From the NCBI RefSeq assembly GCF_000975265.2, contig NZ_CP083405.1, positions 1,302,001 to 1,366,000 on the forward strand: DNA of 64,000 nt, read 5' to 3'. Position 1 is the stretch's first letter. Each line of letters starts with the position of its first letter. Source of the stretch: Mycobacterium lepromatosis (GTDB lineage Bacteria; Actinomycetota; Actinomycetes; Mycobacteriales; Mycobacteriaceae). This document shows, piece after piece, positions 20,413 to 32,307 of this stretch. Position numbers and translations under genes: made by a program. The notes beneath the pieces are model-generated. The model did no database searches and was not told the origin of the DNA. It was given only the letters and a program-made list of their open reading frames with translations.

Positions 20413-20793
20413 ATGAGTGGGTTTTATCCCGACATCGGTCCGGAGCTGCGCAAGCTTGCCAAGGCGACCCTGGATGGGATCGACCCTGCGGTGCGGTCCG
20501 TTGCTGCATTAGCAGCGGGTGCTAAAGGCACTGGCAAATGCCAGCAGGAATGGTGCCCGGTATGCGCACTGACCGCGTTGGTCACTGGTGAGCAGCATCC
20601 GTTGCTAACTGTCATCGCCGATCACAGTGTCGCTCTGTTGGATGTGATTGGCGCCATCGTCGACGACATCAATCAGTCGAACAAAACCCCGCCGGACGGC
20701 CCGCCCGACGGGGGCCTGGACACCGACGGACCAGCCCGGACCAGTACAGCTAACGGTGCCGTGCGAACACGCTACCAGCCCATACCTGTTTAG
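20413..20793 (+). CDS. Small conserved protein (Rv2183c-like)
   Basis: 126 residues from the ATG at 20413; the upstream in-frame extension to 20302 is not conserved. It contains a short Cys-rich stretch CQQEWCPVCAL (residues about 43-53) that could bind a metal, and a Pro/Gly/Asp-rich C-terminal tail. M. tuberculosis Rv2183c has the same organisation and unknown function. Together with the ArsA-type ATPase upstream and the acyltransferase downstream it forms a conserved run. Confidence 0.78.
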   Translation: MSGFYPDIGPELRKLAKATLDGIDPAVRSVAALAAGAKGTGKCQQEWCPVCALTALVTGEQHPLLTVIADHSVALLDVIGAIVDDINQSNKTPPDGPPDGGLDTDGPARTSTANGAVRTRYQPIPV

Positions 20794-20891
20794 TGTCGGG
20801 GACTGATTGGCTGGAGTGGAAAGTGGTCCCGCCTATACATAATCGGTACAGTTGGCGCAGAACACCGTCTGATTCGGGGAGAGAGAGGGAT

Positions 20892-21629
20892 ATGTGGTAC
20901 TGGCTATTTAAGTACATTTTCATGGGTCCCGCGCTTTCCATGCTTGGTCGACCGAAAGTCGAAGGCCTGGAATACGTCCCGAGTTCTGGTCCGGCGATCC
21001 TGGCCAGTAATCATCTCGCAGTGGCTGACAGTTTTTATCTGCCGCTTGTGGTACGCCGCCGGATCACCTTCCTTGCGAAATCGGAATATTTCACCGGAAC
21101 CGGCTTGAAAGGCTGGTTCACCAGCTGGTTCTACCGCGCTACCGGCCAAGTGCCCATCGACCGCACTGACGCCGACACAGCCGAGGCCGCGTTGAACACC
21201 GCCAAGCGGTTGCTTGGCCACGGCAAATTGCTCGGTATGTATCCTGAGGGCACCCGTTCGCCCGACGGTCGACTATATAAAGGCAAAACCGGGGTGGCCC
21301 GGTTGACTTTGCAGACCGGGGTTCCGGTGCTACCGGTGGCCATGATCGGCACCAACTTGATCAATCCTCCGGGCAGCAAATTGTGGCGATTTGGGCGGGT
21401 CACCGTGCGTTTTGGCAAGCCGATGGACTTCTCACGTTTCGAGGGGTTGGCTGGTAACCGCGTCATCGAGCGAGTTGTCACCGACGAAGTGATTTACGAG
21501 CTGATGGAGCTGTCCGGTCAGGAGTACGTCGACATTTACGCCGCTAGTGTGAAGGCCTGCAGCAACGGTGCCAACGTTGCCAGATTGACCAACGAGGCCG
21601 TGCGCATACCCGATACCGCCGTGGGATAG
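20892..21629 (+). CDS. 1-acylglycerol-3-phosphate O-acyltransferase family protein (Rv2182c-like)
   Basis: 245 residues from the ATG at 20892 (preceded by GAGAGAGGGA), matching Rv2182c. The PlsC acyltransferase motifs are clear: block I SNHLAVADSFYLP (H-x4-D), a later block VPIDR, and PEGTRSPDG. It should acylate lysophosphatidic acid or a related lysophospholipid at the membrane. An open frame extends upstream to 20793 but lacks family similarity. It converges with Rv2181, 9 nt apart. Confidence 0.9.
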   Translation: MWYWLFKYIFMGPALSMLGRPKVEGLEYVPSSGPAILASNHLAVADSFYLPLVVRRRITFLAKSEYFTGTGLKGWFTSWFYRATGQVPIDRTDADTAEAALNTAKRLLGHGKLLGMYPEGTRSPDGRLYKGKTGVARLTLQTGVPVLPVAMIGTNLINPPGSKLWRFGRVTVRFGKPMDFSRFEGLAGNRVIERVVTDEVIYELMELSGQEYVDIYAASVKACSNGANVARLTNEAVRIPDTAVG

Positions 21630-21638
21630 CCTTGATCA

Positions 21639-22925
21639 TCAGCTGACAGCCGACACTGGCGTCAGCAGTGCCTGTTTTTCCGAATCCTGTGACGTCACGC
21701 GGGTAGTGACGGTAAGTCCAGCAGCAACAATGACTGCCAACGCCCACCACACATAGGACATCCCGGCAAGTTGACGCCACCACACTGCGGTTACCTCCTG
21801 ATGCTGCGGAAGCAGGCTGATGGGTGTCCATTTCATCAGCGCCACTCCGGCAGCGCTGATCACCGCCACAGCCACGTTCTGGCGTCGCCAGCTTAAGACT
21901 CCTGTTACCAGCACTGCTGGCAGCATCCATACCCAGTGATGCGACCACGACACAGGTGAAACGACCAACCCGAACAAGGCGACGCAGATTACTGCCAGCA
22001 TTGGCTCGCCGGCCCGCAGTACCCGTCGCATCGTCCATGCGGTTGCGGCCAACACGAGCAAGCAACCGGCTGCCCAGAGCAGGAAACGCTCGTGCTCCCC
22101 AAGCCCGAGCCTGGCGAGGGCACCCGCGATGTTCTGGTCAGTGTTTAATGCCGCGGCACCGATCCGTTCGGTGTTGTGTACGGTGTGAGTCCAGTACTCC
22201 CATGAATCGCGCCAGGCGAGCACGAAACCAACCAGCGTCGCGCCTGCGAAGGATGCCCAAGACGTCAGTGCTGTGCGGTTGTCGCGGCGCAGCACGAAAT
22301 AGAGCAGAAATACTGCTGGAGTGAGTTTCAAGGCGATGCCCAAACCCAGCATCAGCCCGCGTGGCCATGGTGTGCGTCGTGGCACGCAGTCGGCGATCAC
22401 TAGAGTCATCAGTACGACGTTGATCTGGCCGAAGGCGAAATTCGAACTGATTGGCTCTAACCAGATCGCTGCCGGAGCCACGATGATCGATGCCAACCAC
22501 AGCCGGCGCAACCAGGCCGGCCCGGGCACCGCTCGCGACATGGCCCACACGTCCAGGCGGGTCAGCACGATCATCGTCGAGACGATTAGCAACACCAACG
22601 TTGTTAGCGTGATCGCCACGCTGGCGGCCGGCATGTGTAACCAGGCGAACGGGCAGAACGCGATGGCCGCCAGCGGCGGGTAGGTAAACGGTAAATTCAG
22701 CCCGATGGGTGTGTGAAATAACACATCGCCGCTGTATAGCGGACGCCCGTCCAGCCAGGCCCGACCGCCCATCTGATAGATGTCAATATCGATGCGGTAC
22801 GGAGTGTGCCCCAGCAATTGCCAGGCCACTTGTCCCAGTGCTGCCACAGCTAGCAACCAAAGCAGGCAGCAGCGCCCGATCTGCCTGTGTTGACTGCCCA
22901 TGTCAGACGTTTGCTGTTTACTCAT
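21639..22925 (-). CDS. Polyprenol-phosphate-mannose-dependent alpha-(1->2)-mannosyltransferase (Rv2181 type)
   Basis: 428 residues with about ten hydrophobic segments, a GT-C (GT87) glycosyltransferase. Visible family features are the early periplasmic loop ([23 protein letters not shown] ... NLPFTYPP) and [11 protein letters not shown]. Rv2181 (called MptC in some papers) is known to add alpha-1,2-mannose branches to the mannan core of lipomannan and lipoarabinomannan using polyprenyl-phosphate-mannose outside the membrane. The gene is intact and is one of two mannan genes here (with mptA). Confidence 0.9.
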   Translation of the reverse strand: MSKQQTSDMGSQHRQIGRCCLLWLLAVAALGQVAWQLLGHTPYRIDIDIYQMGGRAWLDGRPLYSGDVLFHTPIGLNLPFTYPPLAAIAFCPFAWLHMPAASVAITLTTLVLLIVSTMIVLTRLDVWAMSRAVPGPAWLRRLWLASIIVAPAAIWLEPISSNFAFGQINVVLMTLVIADCVPRRTPWPRGLMLGLGIALKLTPAVFLLYFVLRRDNRTALTSWASFAGATLVGFVLAWRDSWEYWTHTVHNTERIGAAALNTDQNIAGALARLGLGEHERFLLWAAGCLLVLAATAWTMRRVLRAGEPMLAVICVALFGLVVSPVSWSHHWVWMLPAVLVTGVLSWRRQNVAVAVISAAGVALMKWTPISLLPQHQEVTAVWWRQLAGMSYVWWALAVIVAAGLTVTTRVTSQDSEKQALLTPVSAVS

Positions 22926-22979
22926 GTCGCAGAACAGCGTAATGGGTGTCGCCGTGCCCGCGATGTGCCACAGTGCGGC

Positions 22980-23690
22980 TCACAACATTGTGTGGGAGTG
23001 CTGGTTTGCCTTTCTAAGGTGGTCCGCTGGTTCGTGCCTAGACTGCCGTGCTGGTTTCGCTGATGACATCATCGACTGTGGCCGATTGCTATAACGGTGC
23101 TGTCTGCTTGCTTTCATCCTGACGTTTTTTGTTACCCGAACTTTCGTGCGCTTGATCCGCCACAGTGCCTACGCTGGTTGCTCAAGTGGTGGCAATCGCG
23201 CGATATTCACATCAGGTTGGTGCATTAGTTAGTACTGTGGTGTTCGGCGTGGTGCTGTTAATGATCTCCGGCCTGACACTGGTGACCTTGTATGTAGACG
23301 GGAGGTAGTCCAAATTCGCCTTGGCCACAACGTCGTTCGAGATCTTGGTCGCGTTGGTGCTCGACGTGCATGCGTTAGTCCTGCACTTGTTCGACGTCTA
23401 CTGGTCAGAAGATGAGCGCACGTTGGTGGATGTGTTTTTCACAGCGGCGGCGGTGGGACTGCTGATTTTGGGCTTGCATCTGCTGATGTTTTTCTGCCGA
23501 TGTAGCATTCCGACGACTCCGTGGTGCTGCGGGCCGAAGTGGGCGGCATGCTGGCTTTGCTGCTGGCTGTGGTGTTATTGTTAATAAGGTTAAGGTGTGG
23601 AGTGGCCTGCTCGGTATGTTCATCCTCGTCCTGCTGGTCATCGCGTAATGCATGCCTTGTGGCTTTGCGCTACTCAGCACTCAGCCGGGT
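22980..23690 (+). pseudogene. Decayed integral membrane protein (Rv2180c-like position)
   Basis: Hydrophobic segments survive in different frames, such as VVFGVVLLMISGLTLVTLYV (about 23240), SFEILVALVLDVHALVLHLF (about 23330), AVGLLILGLHLLMFF (about 23450) and GMLALLLAVVLLL (about 23545). The frames are broken by stops. In M. tuberculosis the integral membrane protein gene Rv2180c lies between Rv2181 and Rv2179c on this strand. Identification rests on position and hydrophobicity, not on a diagnostic motif. Confidence 0.6.
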
Positions 23691-23737
23691 AAGATGCTGT
23701 GCTCAGCGTAACAGGAACGCACACTGGGTCGCCCGGT

Positions 23738-23750
23738 AGTGTGTGTGTGT
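23738..23750 (+). repeat. GT dinucleotide microsatellite
   Basis: (GT)6G, uninterrupted. It lies in the roughly 300 nt between the Rv2180c-like remnant and the RNase AS gene, where I see no gene. Such tracts vary by slippage. Confidence 0.8.
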
Positions 23751-23997
23751 GCCAAGCTGTTGTTGCAGTGCGTGATCGTCGGCACCTCGTGGCCTGCCCG
23801 ACGAGCGCGCCGTCGACGCCTAGCTGGATTTTGACATGCACCTCCGTGACTTCACTCGAGGGCGCATTTTCTGCCTTGGTCGGTAACAGAGTCGGTGGAG
23901 TCGTCAGCAAGTCGGGTGCGGAAAAGCCTTACTCCCGAATTGTAGAAAGGGGATGGGAACCGGACCCGTATCGCGGGCACCGCGCTCTTGACTGCCA

Positions 23998-24498
23998 ATG
24001 CGGTACTTCTACGACACTGAATTCATTGAAGACGGCCGCACCATCGAGCTGGTCTCGATCGGGGTGGTCGCCGAGGATGGACGCGAATATTACGCTGTGT
24101 CAAATGAATTCGATCCGGCGCGGGCTGGTAATTGGGTACGCGTCAATGTGCTTTCTAAGCTGCCACCGCTGGCCTCTCAGTTGTGGCGCTCGCGCAGGCA
24201 AATCCGTCTAGATCTGGAGGAGTTTTTCGGTGTTGACGGTCCGGAGCTGACCGAGCCGATCGAATTGTGGGCCTGGGTGGGCGCCTACGACCACGTGGCC
24301 TTGTGTCAGTTGTGGGGCCCGATGCCAGACCTGCCGGAGGCGTTGCCTCGTTTCACTCGGGACATCCGGCAGTTGTGGGAAGACCGGGGTTGTCCCCGGA
24401 TGCCGCCGCGACCGCGTGACCTGCACGACGCGTTGGTAGACGCCCGTGACCAGCTGCGCCGATTCCGGCTCATCACGTCCGCAGACGATGTAGGCTAG
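23998..24498 (+). CDS. 3'-5' exoribonuclease RNase AS (Rv2179c-like)
   Basis: 166 residues beginning MRYFYDTEFIEDGRTIELVS. The YDTEF gives the first Asp/Glu pair of a DEDDh exonuclease; WAWVGAYDHVAL and DLHDALVDARDQLRRF supply further acidic/His positions. M. tuberculosis Rv2179c was shown structurally to be an adenylate-specific RNase (RNase AS) acting on single-stranded 3' ends. The stop codon lies in a 14-bp palindrome GTAGGCTAGCCTAC (24490-24503). aroG starts 78 nt downstream on the same strand. Confidence 0.9.
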   Translation: MRYFYDTEFIEDGRTIELVSIGVVAEDGREYYAVSNEFDPARAGNWVRVNVLSKLPPLASQLWRSRRQIRLDLEEFFGVDGPELTEPIELWAWVGAYDHVALCQLWGPMPDLPEALPRFTRDIRQLWEDRGCPRMPPRPRDLHDALVDARDQLRRFRLITSADDVG

Positions 24499-24534
24499 CC
24501 TACCGACGTGCTGAGCAAGGTGCGTTCGACGTGA

Positions 24535-25965
<1,431 letters not shown>

Positions 25966-25977
25966 GTACTTTAACGC

Positions 25978-27252
25978 TCAAAGCAGTCCGCTCAGGTGGT
26001 TTCCGATTGTCCATGCCACTGTCGCAGCCAACCCGGCGGTTGCCATCACCACCCCTACCCAGATCAACACCATCCGGCGAGCGTGCTGTCGTGCCCAGAT
26101 GAATTCGCTGATTGCGATACCGGCGAATTGGACTGACACCGGTTCGTACTCGTACTCGTCGGGGGAGTCGATATCGGGCTCAGCTAGTCTTCTTCGCGCC
26201 GAGCAGTCCCCCAGTCTGCGGGTAAACTGGTGGGTGGGTTGAGGTATGGGTGCGTTTACGGCCGGCTGCACGTGTTGCTCAACTGGCCGCTCGACCACGC
26301 GACTGCGGTGCAGTGCCGCCGATCGGTATTGGGCGGTGTTGCGCGGCGCGGGTACTCGGAATGGCGGCAGCGCCAATTCCTCCGCTATGGCGTCCACGTG
26401 AGCGGCCATCTCTATCGCGTCGGCATATCGACCGCTAGGGTCGCGGACCGTCGCGTGTGCCACCAGCTCGTCGAATTGCGGTGGTACACCGGTAATCACC
26501 GCGCTGGCGCGGGGGACATCGGTCTCCAGCCTTTGATAGGCGATCGACAGCGCCGAGTCGCCGATAAACGGTGTGTGTCCGGTTAGCAGCTCGTAGGTCA
26601 TGATCCCCGCAGAGTAAACATCACTGCGGGGACTGGTGTCGCCGTCGCGGACCTGCTCGGGGGACAGGTAGGCCACGGTACCCAGGATGATACTTGTCGA
26701 GGTGATGCCAGCGGCTGCGACGGCACGTACCAATCCGAAATCGGCGATCTTGACTTCGCCGTCGTAGGAAATCAGGATGTTTTCGGGCTTGACGTCGCGG
26801 TGCACCAGGCCTGATCGATGGGCGGCTGCCAGGCCGCCTAGCACCGGGCGAAGCACCGCCACGACGGCGTGTGGTGGCATCGGGCCGCGTTCGGCCAGCA
26901 GTTCGCGCAGCGTGCCACCCTCGATGAGTTCCATCACCAGGAATGGGTTACGGCCATCTAGGCCTTGGTCGTAGACTGCGACCAGCCCAGGGTCCTTCAG
27001 CCGTGCGACGGAGCGGGCCTCGAGCTGAAAGCGGGTCAGGAGCTGGTCGTCGCCAGCGTAGCGAGAGTCCATCACCTTTACCGCGACGGGGCGATCGAGC
27101 CGGATGTCGACGCCGCGGTACACTGTCGCGGTGCCGCCGTTGGCGATCTTGGCTTTTAGGAGGTAACGGCCATCGAGCAACGCGCTGTCCAACGGGTCCT
27201 GATGCAGACTGGCACGGCCTGGGGAAGCTCCAGGTAATTCAGTCGTTTCCAC
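25978..27252 (-). CDS. pknL: Serine/threonine protein kinase PknL
   Basis: 424 residues. The kinase domain spans about 30-290 with the glycine loop ANGGTATVYRG, Lys59 (AVKVMD), catalytic loop HRDVKPEN (Asp153), DFG (Asp171) and the activation segment up to SPEQ. A Pro/Arg-rich juxtamembrane linker and one transmembrane segment (about 394-415) end the protein, with almost no extracellular part. PknL (Rv2176) phosphorylates the divergent neighbour Rv2175c. The linker is longer than in the 399-residue M. tuberculosis protein. Intact, notable because reduced genomes of this clade keep few kinases. Confidence 0.93.
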   Translation of the reverse strand: METTELPGASPGRASLHQDPLDSALLDGRYLLKAKIANGGTATVYRGVDIRLDRPVAVKVMDSRYAGDDQLLTRFQLEARSVARLKDPGLVAVYDQGLDGRNPFLVMELIEGGTLRELLAERGPMPPHAVVAVLRPVLGGLAAAHRSGLVHRDVKPENILISYDGEVKIADFGLVRAVAAAGITSTSIILGTVAYLSPEQVRDGDTSPRSDVYSAGIMTYELLTGHTPFIGDSALSIAYQRLETDVPRASAVITGVPPQFDELVAHATVRDPSGRYADAIEMAAHVDAIAEELALPPFRVPAPRNTAQYRSAALHRSRVVERPVEQHVQPAVNAPIPQPTHQFTRRLGDCSARRRLAEPDIDSPDEYEYEPVSVQFAGIAISEFIWARQHARRMVLIWVGVVMATAGLAATVAWTIGNHLSGLL

Positions 27253-27305
27253 CGGACCATCATAGGTGTGGTAAGCGGGGTTGGGCGTGAGAATTTAGGC
27301 TCATT

Positions 27306-27737
27306 GTGCGTGCCAGCTTCTACACTTGCACGGTGGGTAGTATTCCAGCTGGTGACGACGTTTTGGAGCCCGACGAGCCAACATACGACCTGACCCAGGT
27401 CGCTGAGCTACTCGGTATACCGGTCAGCAGAGTGCACCAACAGTTGCGAGAAGGCTATTTGGTTGCCTTGCGACGTGGCGATGGTTTGGTAGTGCCGCAG
27501 ATTTTTTTCACCAATTCCGGTGCGGTGGCGAAAAGCCTGCCTGGACTTTTGACGATCTTGCATGATGGCAATTTTCATGAAACTGAAATTTTGCGTTGGT
27601 TATTCACTCCAGATCCGTCGCTTACCCTCACTCGCGACGGTAGTCGGGATGTCGTTAGCAACGCCCGTCCCGTTGACGCGTTGCATGCCCATCAGGCTCG
27701 GGAAGTAGTGCGCCGAGCGCAGGCTATGGCGTATTAA
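27306..27737 (+). CDS. DNA-binding winged-helix protein, PknL substrate (Rv2175c-like)
   Basis: 143 residues from the GTG at 27306; a later GTG at 27333 is possible. The winged helix-turn-helix is visible as YDLTQVAELLGIPVSRVHQQLREGYLVALRRGDGLVVPQ, followed by a conserved C-terminal domain (LPGLLTILHDGNFHETEILRWLFTPDPSLT). Rv2175c is known to bind DNA and to lose binding when PknL phosphorylates Thr9. With the first GTG, residue 9 here is also Thr. The start is 53 nt from the divergent pknL start; the stop overlaps the mptA stop (TTAA). Confidence 0.87.
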   Translation: MRASFYTCTVGSIPAGDDVLEPDEPTYDLTQVAELLGIPVSRVHQQLREGYLVALRRGDGLVVPQIFFTNSGAVAKSLPGLLTILHDGNFHETEILRWLFTPDPSLTLTRDGSRDVVSNARPVDALHAHQAREVVRRAQAMAY

Positions 27738-29245
27738 GCGGTATCTGGCGCTTGATAGAGCGCGTGCCAGACTATTAGTGCACAGGCTGTGGCTAGTGAA
27801 AAATGCAGCCATGAATACATGCCGTGTGATCCGTCGGGTTTGAAAATTACCATGACCCAGGCGGAGAACCCTGCGATGGTTGCCAGCTTTTGCCGTGACT
27901 GGGTTAACGGCGCTGCTACCGCCAGTGGCCACGAGTAATACCACGGCAGAGCAGCGGGAACAAACAGCACCACAATCAGCATTGACCACGCGATACCGGT
28001 CAGCGCGGATCGGTCGTTGCGGCGGTATCGCCACCACAACAGTGGCAGCGATACCGCGATGATTACGATTCCGATAAACCGGGTCACCCGCAGCACGCCG
28101 TAGAAGTCGGTGGCGAAGAAACCGTTGGCCAGAACGTTTACCAGGTTCGCTACCGCGGTCGGTACGGTAAGCCAGTTGATGATCTTCACCGATCCGGCCA
28201 GCGCAGTCAGCCACCCTAAGCCTACACTGGCCACAGTGGACAATACCGCGAACACTGCAGCGAAGATTAACAGTGCTGTCGCAGTGGCCGCCAAGAAAGC
28301 TTGGGCTGGTCGGTAGCTCCGTCGGTCGTGCAGCTGGCGCATCCACACCCAGACCATGAAGGGCAATGAGATTCCAGCGGTCGCCTTGACTGCGATTGCG
28401 ACTGTGATGAGGGCGGTACCCGCGACATTGCGGCCCTGGAAGATTAGTGCGACGCCAGCGGTCATCAGGCCCACCATCAGCATCTCGTTGTGAACCCCGC
28501 CCATCAGATGGATGAGCACTAGCGGGTTGAGAACGCAGGTCCACAGCGCGGTTGCGCCGTTGGCGCCGAAATGGTATGCCAGTCGAGGGGTGGCCCAGAT
28601 CAACAGTGCCAATCCGGGCAGCATGCACAAGCGCAGCAGCATGGTTCCGGTCACCACATTGTTGCCCACTGTGAGCGTGACGAACTTCGCAACCAGAATG
28701 AATGCTGGACCGTAGGGTGCGGTGGTTATCGTCCAAATGGGACTTACGTTGTCCAGCAAAGCATTCGGGTTGCCGACCGGACTAACCAGGTAGGGATCCA
28801 GGCCGTCGCGCAACAGCGCGCCCTGAGCGAGATACGAGTAGGTGTCCCGGCTGAAGACTGGTACCGACAGCAGCAACGGCGCCAACCAGAAGCCGATGGT
28901 GGCCCGCATCATGAACTCGGTGGCTTGGCCCGCCAGGACACGTCGGCCCAGTCGTAGCCAAGCAATGAGCATCAGGCTCACTCCCATCCACAGTAAAATC
29001 GACGACAGCACCAATCCGTGGCCGAAGCGCAGCCAGGACATGCAAATCAATTCGAGCAGTGGGTCGTGTTGGCGGATGCTGCCTGCCCCCAACCCGCCTG
29101 TGGTGATCAGCAGCGAACCCAGCAACCCAAGCTTTGCGGGTCCGGACTCCGGGCCGGCGGCGAACTTACGAAGCCGTGAAAAATATTGGTTGATATATCG
29201 TTTTTTCGGCGAGTCTGCTTCCGGTGTGCACGTCGGAGTGGTCAT
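27734..29245 (-). CDS. mptA: Alpha-(1->6)-mannosyltransferase MptA
   Basis: 503 residues, about a dozen hydrophobic segments, a GT-C enzyme using polyprenyl-phosphate-mannose. The loop GGVHNEMLMVGLM matches the family's conserved H-N-E/D segment. MptA (Rv2174) elongates the distal half of the alpha-1,6-mannan core of lipomannan and lipoarabinomannan. The cytoplasmic N-terminus (about 45 residues) is charged. The upstream neighbour on the same strand, idsA2, is ruined, so any former co-expression is lost. Confidence 0.92.
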   Translation of the reverse strand: MTTPTCTPEADSPKKRYINQYFSRLRKFAAGPESGPAKLGLLGSLLITTGGLGAGSIRQHDPLLELICMSWLRFGHGLVLSSILLWMGVSLMLIAWLRLGRRVLAGQATEFMMRATIGFWLAPLLLSVPVFSRDTYSYLAQGALLRDGLDPYLVSPVGNPNALLDNVSPIWTITTAPYGPAFILVAKFVTLTVGNNVVTGTMLLRLCMLPGLALLIWATPRLAYHFGANGATALWTCVLNPLVLIHLMGGVHNEMLMVGLMTAGVALIFQGRNVAGTALITVAIAVKATAGISLPFMVWVWMRQLHDRRSYRPAQAFLAATATALLIFAAVFAVLSTVASVGLGWLTALAGSVKIINWLTVPTAVANLVNVLANGFFATDFYGVLRVTRFIGIVIIAVSLPLLWWRYRRNDRSALTGIAWSMLIVVLFVPAALPWYYSWPLAVAAPLTQSRQKLATIAGFSAWVMVIFKPDGSHGMYSWLHFSLATACALIVWHALYQAPDTA

Positions 29246-30225
<980 letters not shown>

Positions 30226-30602
30226 AATTGCTGCAGTAGCTGCCTCCAGGTCCACGTATTTAGGCGGCCTCGTCGCGCCGATCACGCAGACATTGTCGCA
30301 ATTGGCAGGTAGAATGGTACATGGTCAACTCGACGGTCGTGGCCGATTCTATGCTCAGCTCGATGCCCCTTTCCGTTCGGTGTGTCCAGTGTATTCCACA
30401 GTGGTGGCGTGGATGTTTTCGTGTGGCTCGGGCGGTGCTAACTAACTGTGGTGGCCCACGTTGCTTCGACGTAACCTCATAGCTTTGCCCCTATGCTGGC
30501 CAGAAGACCTGCGTTAGCTGGCGCGTCTGGCCCAGCACGATAGGTTTGGCGCAGCGTGGCGTCGCCGGAAGAAAACTAGTCATTTGATACCCGAGGAGCC
30601 GT
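30226..30602 (+). other. Gene-free gap before the Rv2172c-like gene
   Basis: No frame here has a recognisable family. It should contain the 5' edge of the idsA2 remnant and the promoter of the Rv2172c-like gene. CCGAGGAGCC immediately before 30603 serves as ribosome binding site. Confidence 0.5.
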
Positions 30603-31517
30603 GTGACCCTCAACACCATCGCGCTCGAGCTGGTGCCACCGAACGTGGACCATGGTCAGGAGCGGGCAGTCGAAGATGCGCGCAAGGTGGTTCAATACTC
30701 CGCCGAATCCGGCCTTAGCGGCCGGATTCGGCACGTGATGATTCCGGGGATGATAGTCGAGGAAGACGATCGGCCCATTCCGATGAAGCCAAAGCTGGAC
30801 GTGCTCGACTTCTGGTCGATGGTCAGACCGGAGTTGCCCGGGATCAATGGGCTGTGCACTCAGGTCACAGCGTTCATGGATGAGGCATCGCTGGGTCGGC
30901 GGCTCGCCGATCTATCCGCTGCCGGCATGGAGGGTGTGGTTTTTGTCGGTGTACCGCGCACGATGAATGACGGTGAGGGCTCCGGTGTCGCACCGACCGA
31001 CGCCTTGTCGATGTATCGTGAGTTGGTGGCTAACCGTGGCGTGATCGTCATCCCCACCAGGGACGGCGAGCAGGGTCGGCTGAATTTCAAGTGCAATCAG
31101 GGCGCGACCTACGGCATGACCCAGTTGCTGTATTCCGATGCAATCGTGCGTTTTCTTACCGAGTTCGCCAAGCACACCGACCATCGGCCCGAACTCTTGC
31201 TGTCGTTCGGCTTCGTGCCGAAGGCCGAAAGCCGGGTCGGCTTGATTAATTGGCTTATTCAGGACTTGGGAAATGCCGCAGTGGCCGGTGAGCAGGAGTT
31301 CGTCAAACGGTTGGCGGGCAGCGAACCTGCTCAAAAGCGACAACTCATGCTCGATCTGTACCAGCGCGTGATAGACGGCGTCGCCGAACTAGGCTTTCCA
31401 CTGAGCATCCATTTCGAAGCGACGTATGGTATGTCCCCAGCGGCTTTCGATACCTTCGCGGAGATGGTTTCCTATTGGCCACCAGCTTGCGTGGGACAGT
31501 CGGGCGAGTCAACATAA
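30603..31517 (+). CDS. Non-canonical methylenetetrahydrofolate reductase (Rv2172c-like)
   Basis: 304 residues from a GTG with the ribosome site GAGGAG. It is full-length and similar throughout to Rv2172c, which published work identifies as an unusual MTHFR that reduces 5,10-methylene-THF without the classical FAD dependence. It feeds methyl groups to methionine synthesis. Recognisable parts include MIPGMI, CTQVTAFMDEASL and FNLKC-like LNFKCNQGATYGMTQLLYSDA. The last ~15 residues (WPPACVGQSGEST) differ from the M. tuberculosis tail and overlap the convergent lppM end by 9 nt, so the 3' end may be slightly displaced. Residues 34-43 fall in a perfect hairpin. Confidence 0.85.
   Translation: MTLNTIALELVPPNVDHGQERAVEDARKVVQYSAESGLSGRIRHVMIPGMIVEEDDRPIPMKPKLDVLDFWSMVRPELPGINGLCTQVTAFMDEASLGRRLADLSAAGMEGVVFVGVPRTMNDGEGSGVAPTDALSMYRELVANRGVIVIPTRDGEQGRLNFKCNQGATYGMTQLLYSDAIVRFLTEFAKHTDHRPELLLSFGFVPKAESRVGLINWLIQDLGNAAVAGEQEFVKRLAGSEPAQKRQLMLDLYQRVIDGVAELGFPLSIHFEATYGMSPAAFDTFAEMVSYWPPACVGQSGEST
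30702..30732. repeat. 13-bp-arm perfect hairpin inside the Rv2172c-like gene
   Basis: GCCGAATCCGGCC, the loop TTAGC, then the exact complement GGCCGGATTCGGC. It encodes AESGLSGRIR. From memory the M. tuberculosis segment reads AECGIGGRIR, so again the differences cluster in the palindrome. Confidence 0.95.
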
Positions 31518-32216
31518 CCGGGATCGGGACGAGCTGTCCCGCGGTACTTGCAGTCCCGCGGAGCGTTTTCGCTCGCTCCAGGCCAACAGCGCGACCACAC
31601 TGGCAGCCGAGAACGATGCAATACCCAGCCAGATGGCGGCTCCGGTGAAGGAACGGGTATCGGGATCGGTGTAGCGGGCTTGTGCGCTCATGGTGCTAAC
31701 TACGCCTGGTTTAAGTTTCCACGCCACAACCTCGGTCTCGATGCGGTCACCGTTGGTGGACGTCACGACTCCGGGGAAGGCGACGGTTAATTCGACGTCG
31801 GCATCGGGATCGGTCACCGAGGTCAGATCTGCCCGGCCTTCCAGGATCACCAGGTTGCTGTTGCGGCGCAGCGACAGGTTCATGCCGGCGGCGCTGGAGT
31901 TCATGTTGGCCAGCTGCGGCAACTCGGCGAACGTCAAGTCGGAGAACACCGCTTGTGACCCGACATAGCCATCGCTATCGTAGTTCGATACCGACACCTT
32001 TTGGTTGAACGGCAAATTGCCGTTAAGCCGTGGGCCAGTGTCATTGTTATTTTTCGGTTTTGCCGCGGCGATGATCTCCCCGGATACTAGGTTGTCAGGT
32101 GAAATGGTGATCGAGGCCTTGACCCGCAAGCATCCGGTAGCCAACGGCACCAACACCAGTAGCAGTGCGCCGGCCAGCATGCGCCGCCACCGAGCGGTGC
32201 ATACTCGGGTGAACAC
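31509..32216 (-). CDS. lppM: Lipoprotein LppM
   Basis: 235 residues from the GTG at 32216; ATG at 32180 (223 residues) is an alternative and an open frame reaches 32291. The N-terminus is basic-hydrophobic, ending in the lipobox-like ATGC at Cys29. A conserved ectodomain follows (AAKPKNNNDTGPRLNGNLPF ... GSQAVFSDLTFAELPQLANM), then a C-terminal transmembrane segment (IWLGIASFSAASVVALLAW) and a short basic tail. LppM (Rv2171) is linked in the literature to phagosome maturation block and PIM binding. The short tail overlaps the end of the Rv2172c-like gene. Confidence 0.87.
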   Translation of the reverse strand: MFTRVCTARWRRMLAGALLLVLVPLATGCLRVKASITISPDNLVSGEIIAAAKPKNNNDTGPRLNGNLPFNQKVSVSNYDSDGYVGSQAVFSDLTFAELPQLANMNSSAAGMNLSLRRNSNLVILEGRADLTSVTDPDADVELTVAFPGVVTSTNGDRIETEVVAWKLKPGVVSTMSAQARYTDPDTRSFTGAAIWLGIASFSAASVVALLAWSERKRSAGLQVPRDSSSRSRLC

Positions 32217-32307
32217 CGGGGGGAGTCTGGCGAGCACCAGGTCATCGTGCCAGACTCGTTGAGTCGTTTCGGCGACCCCTCCGAAGAGCACGTCGGGGAC
32301 CGCACTG

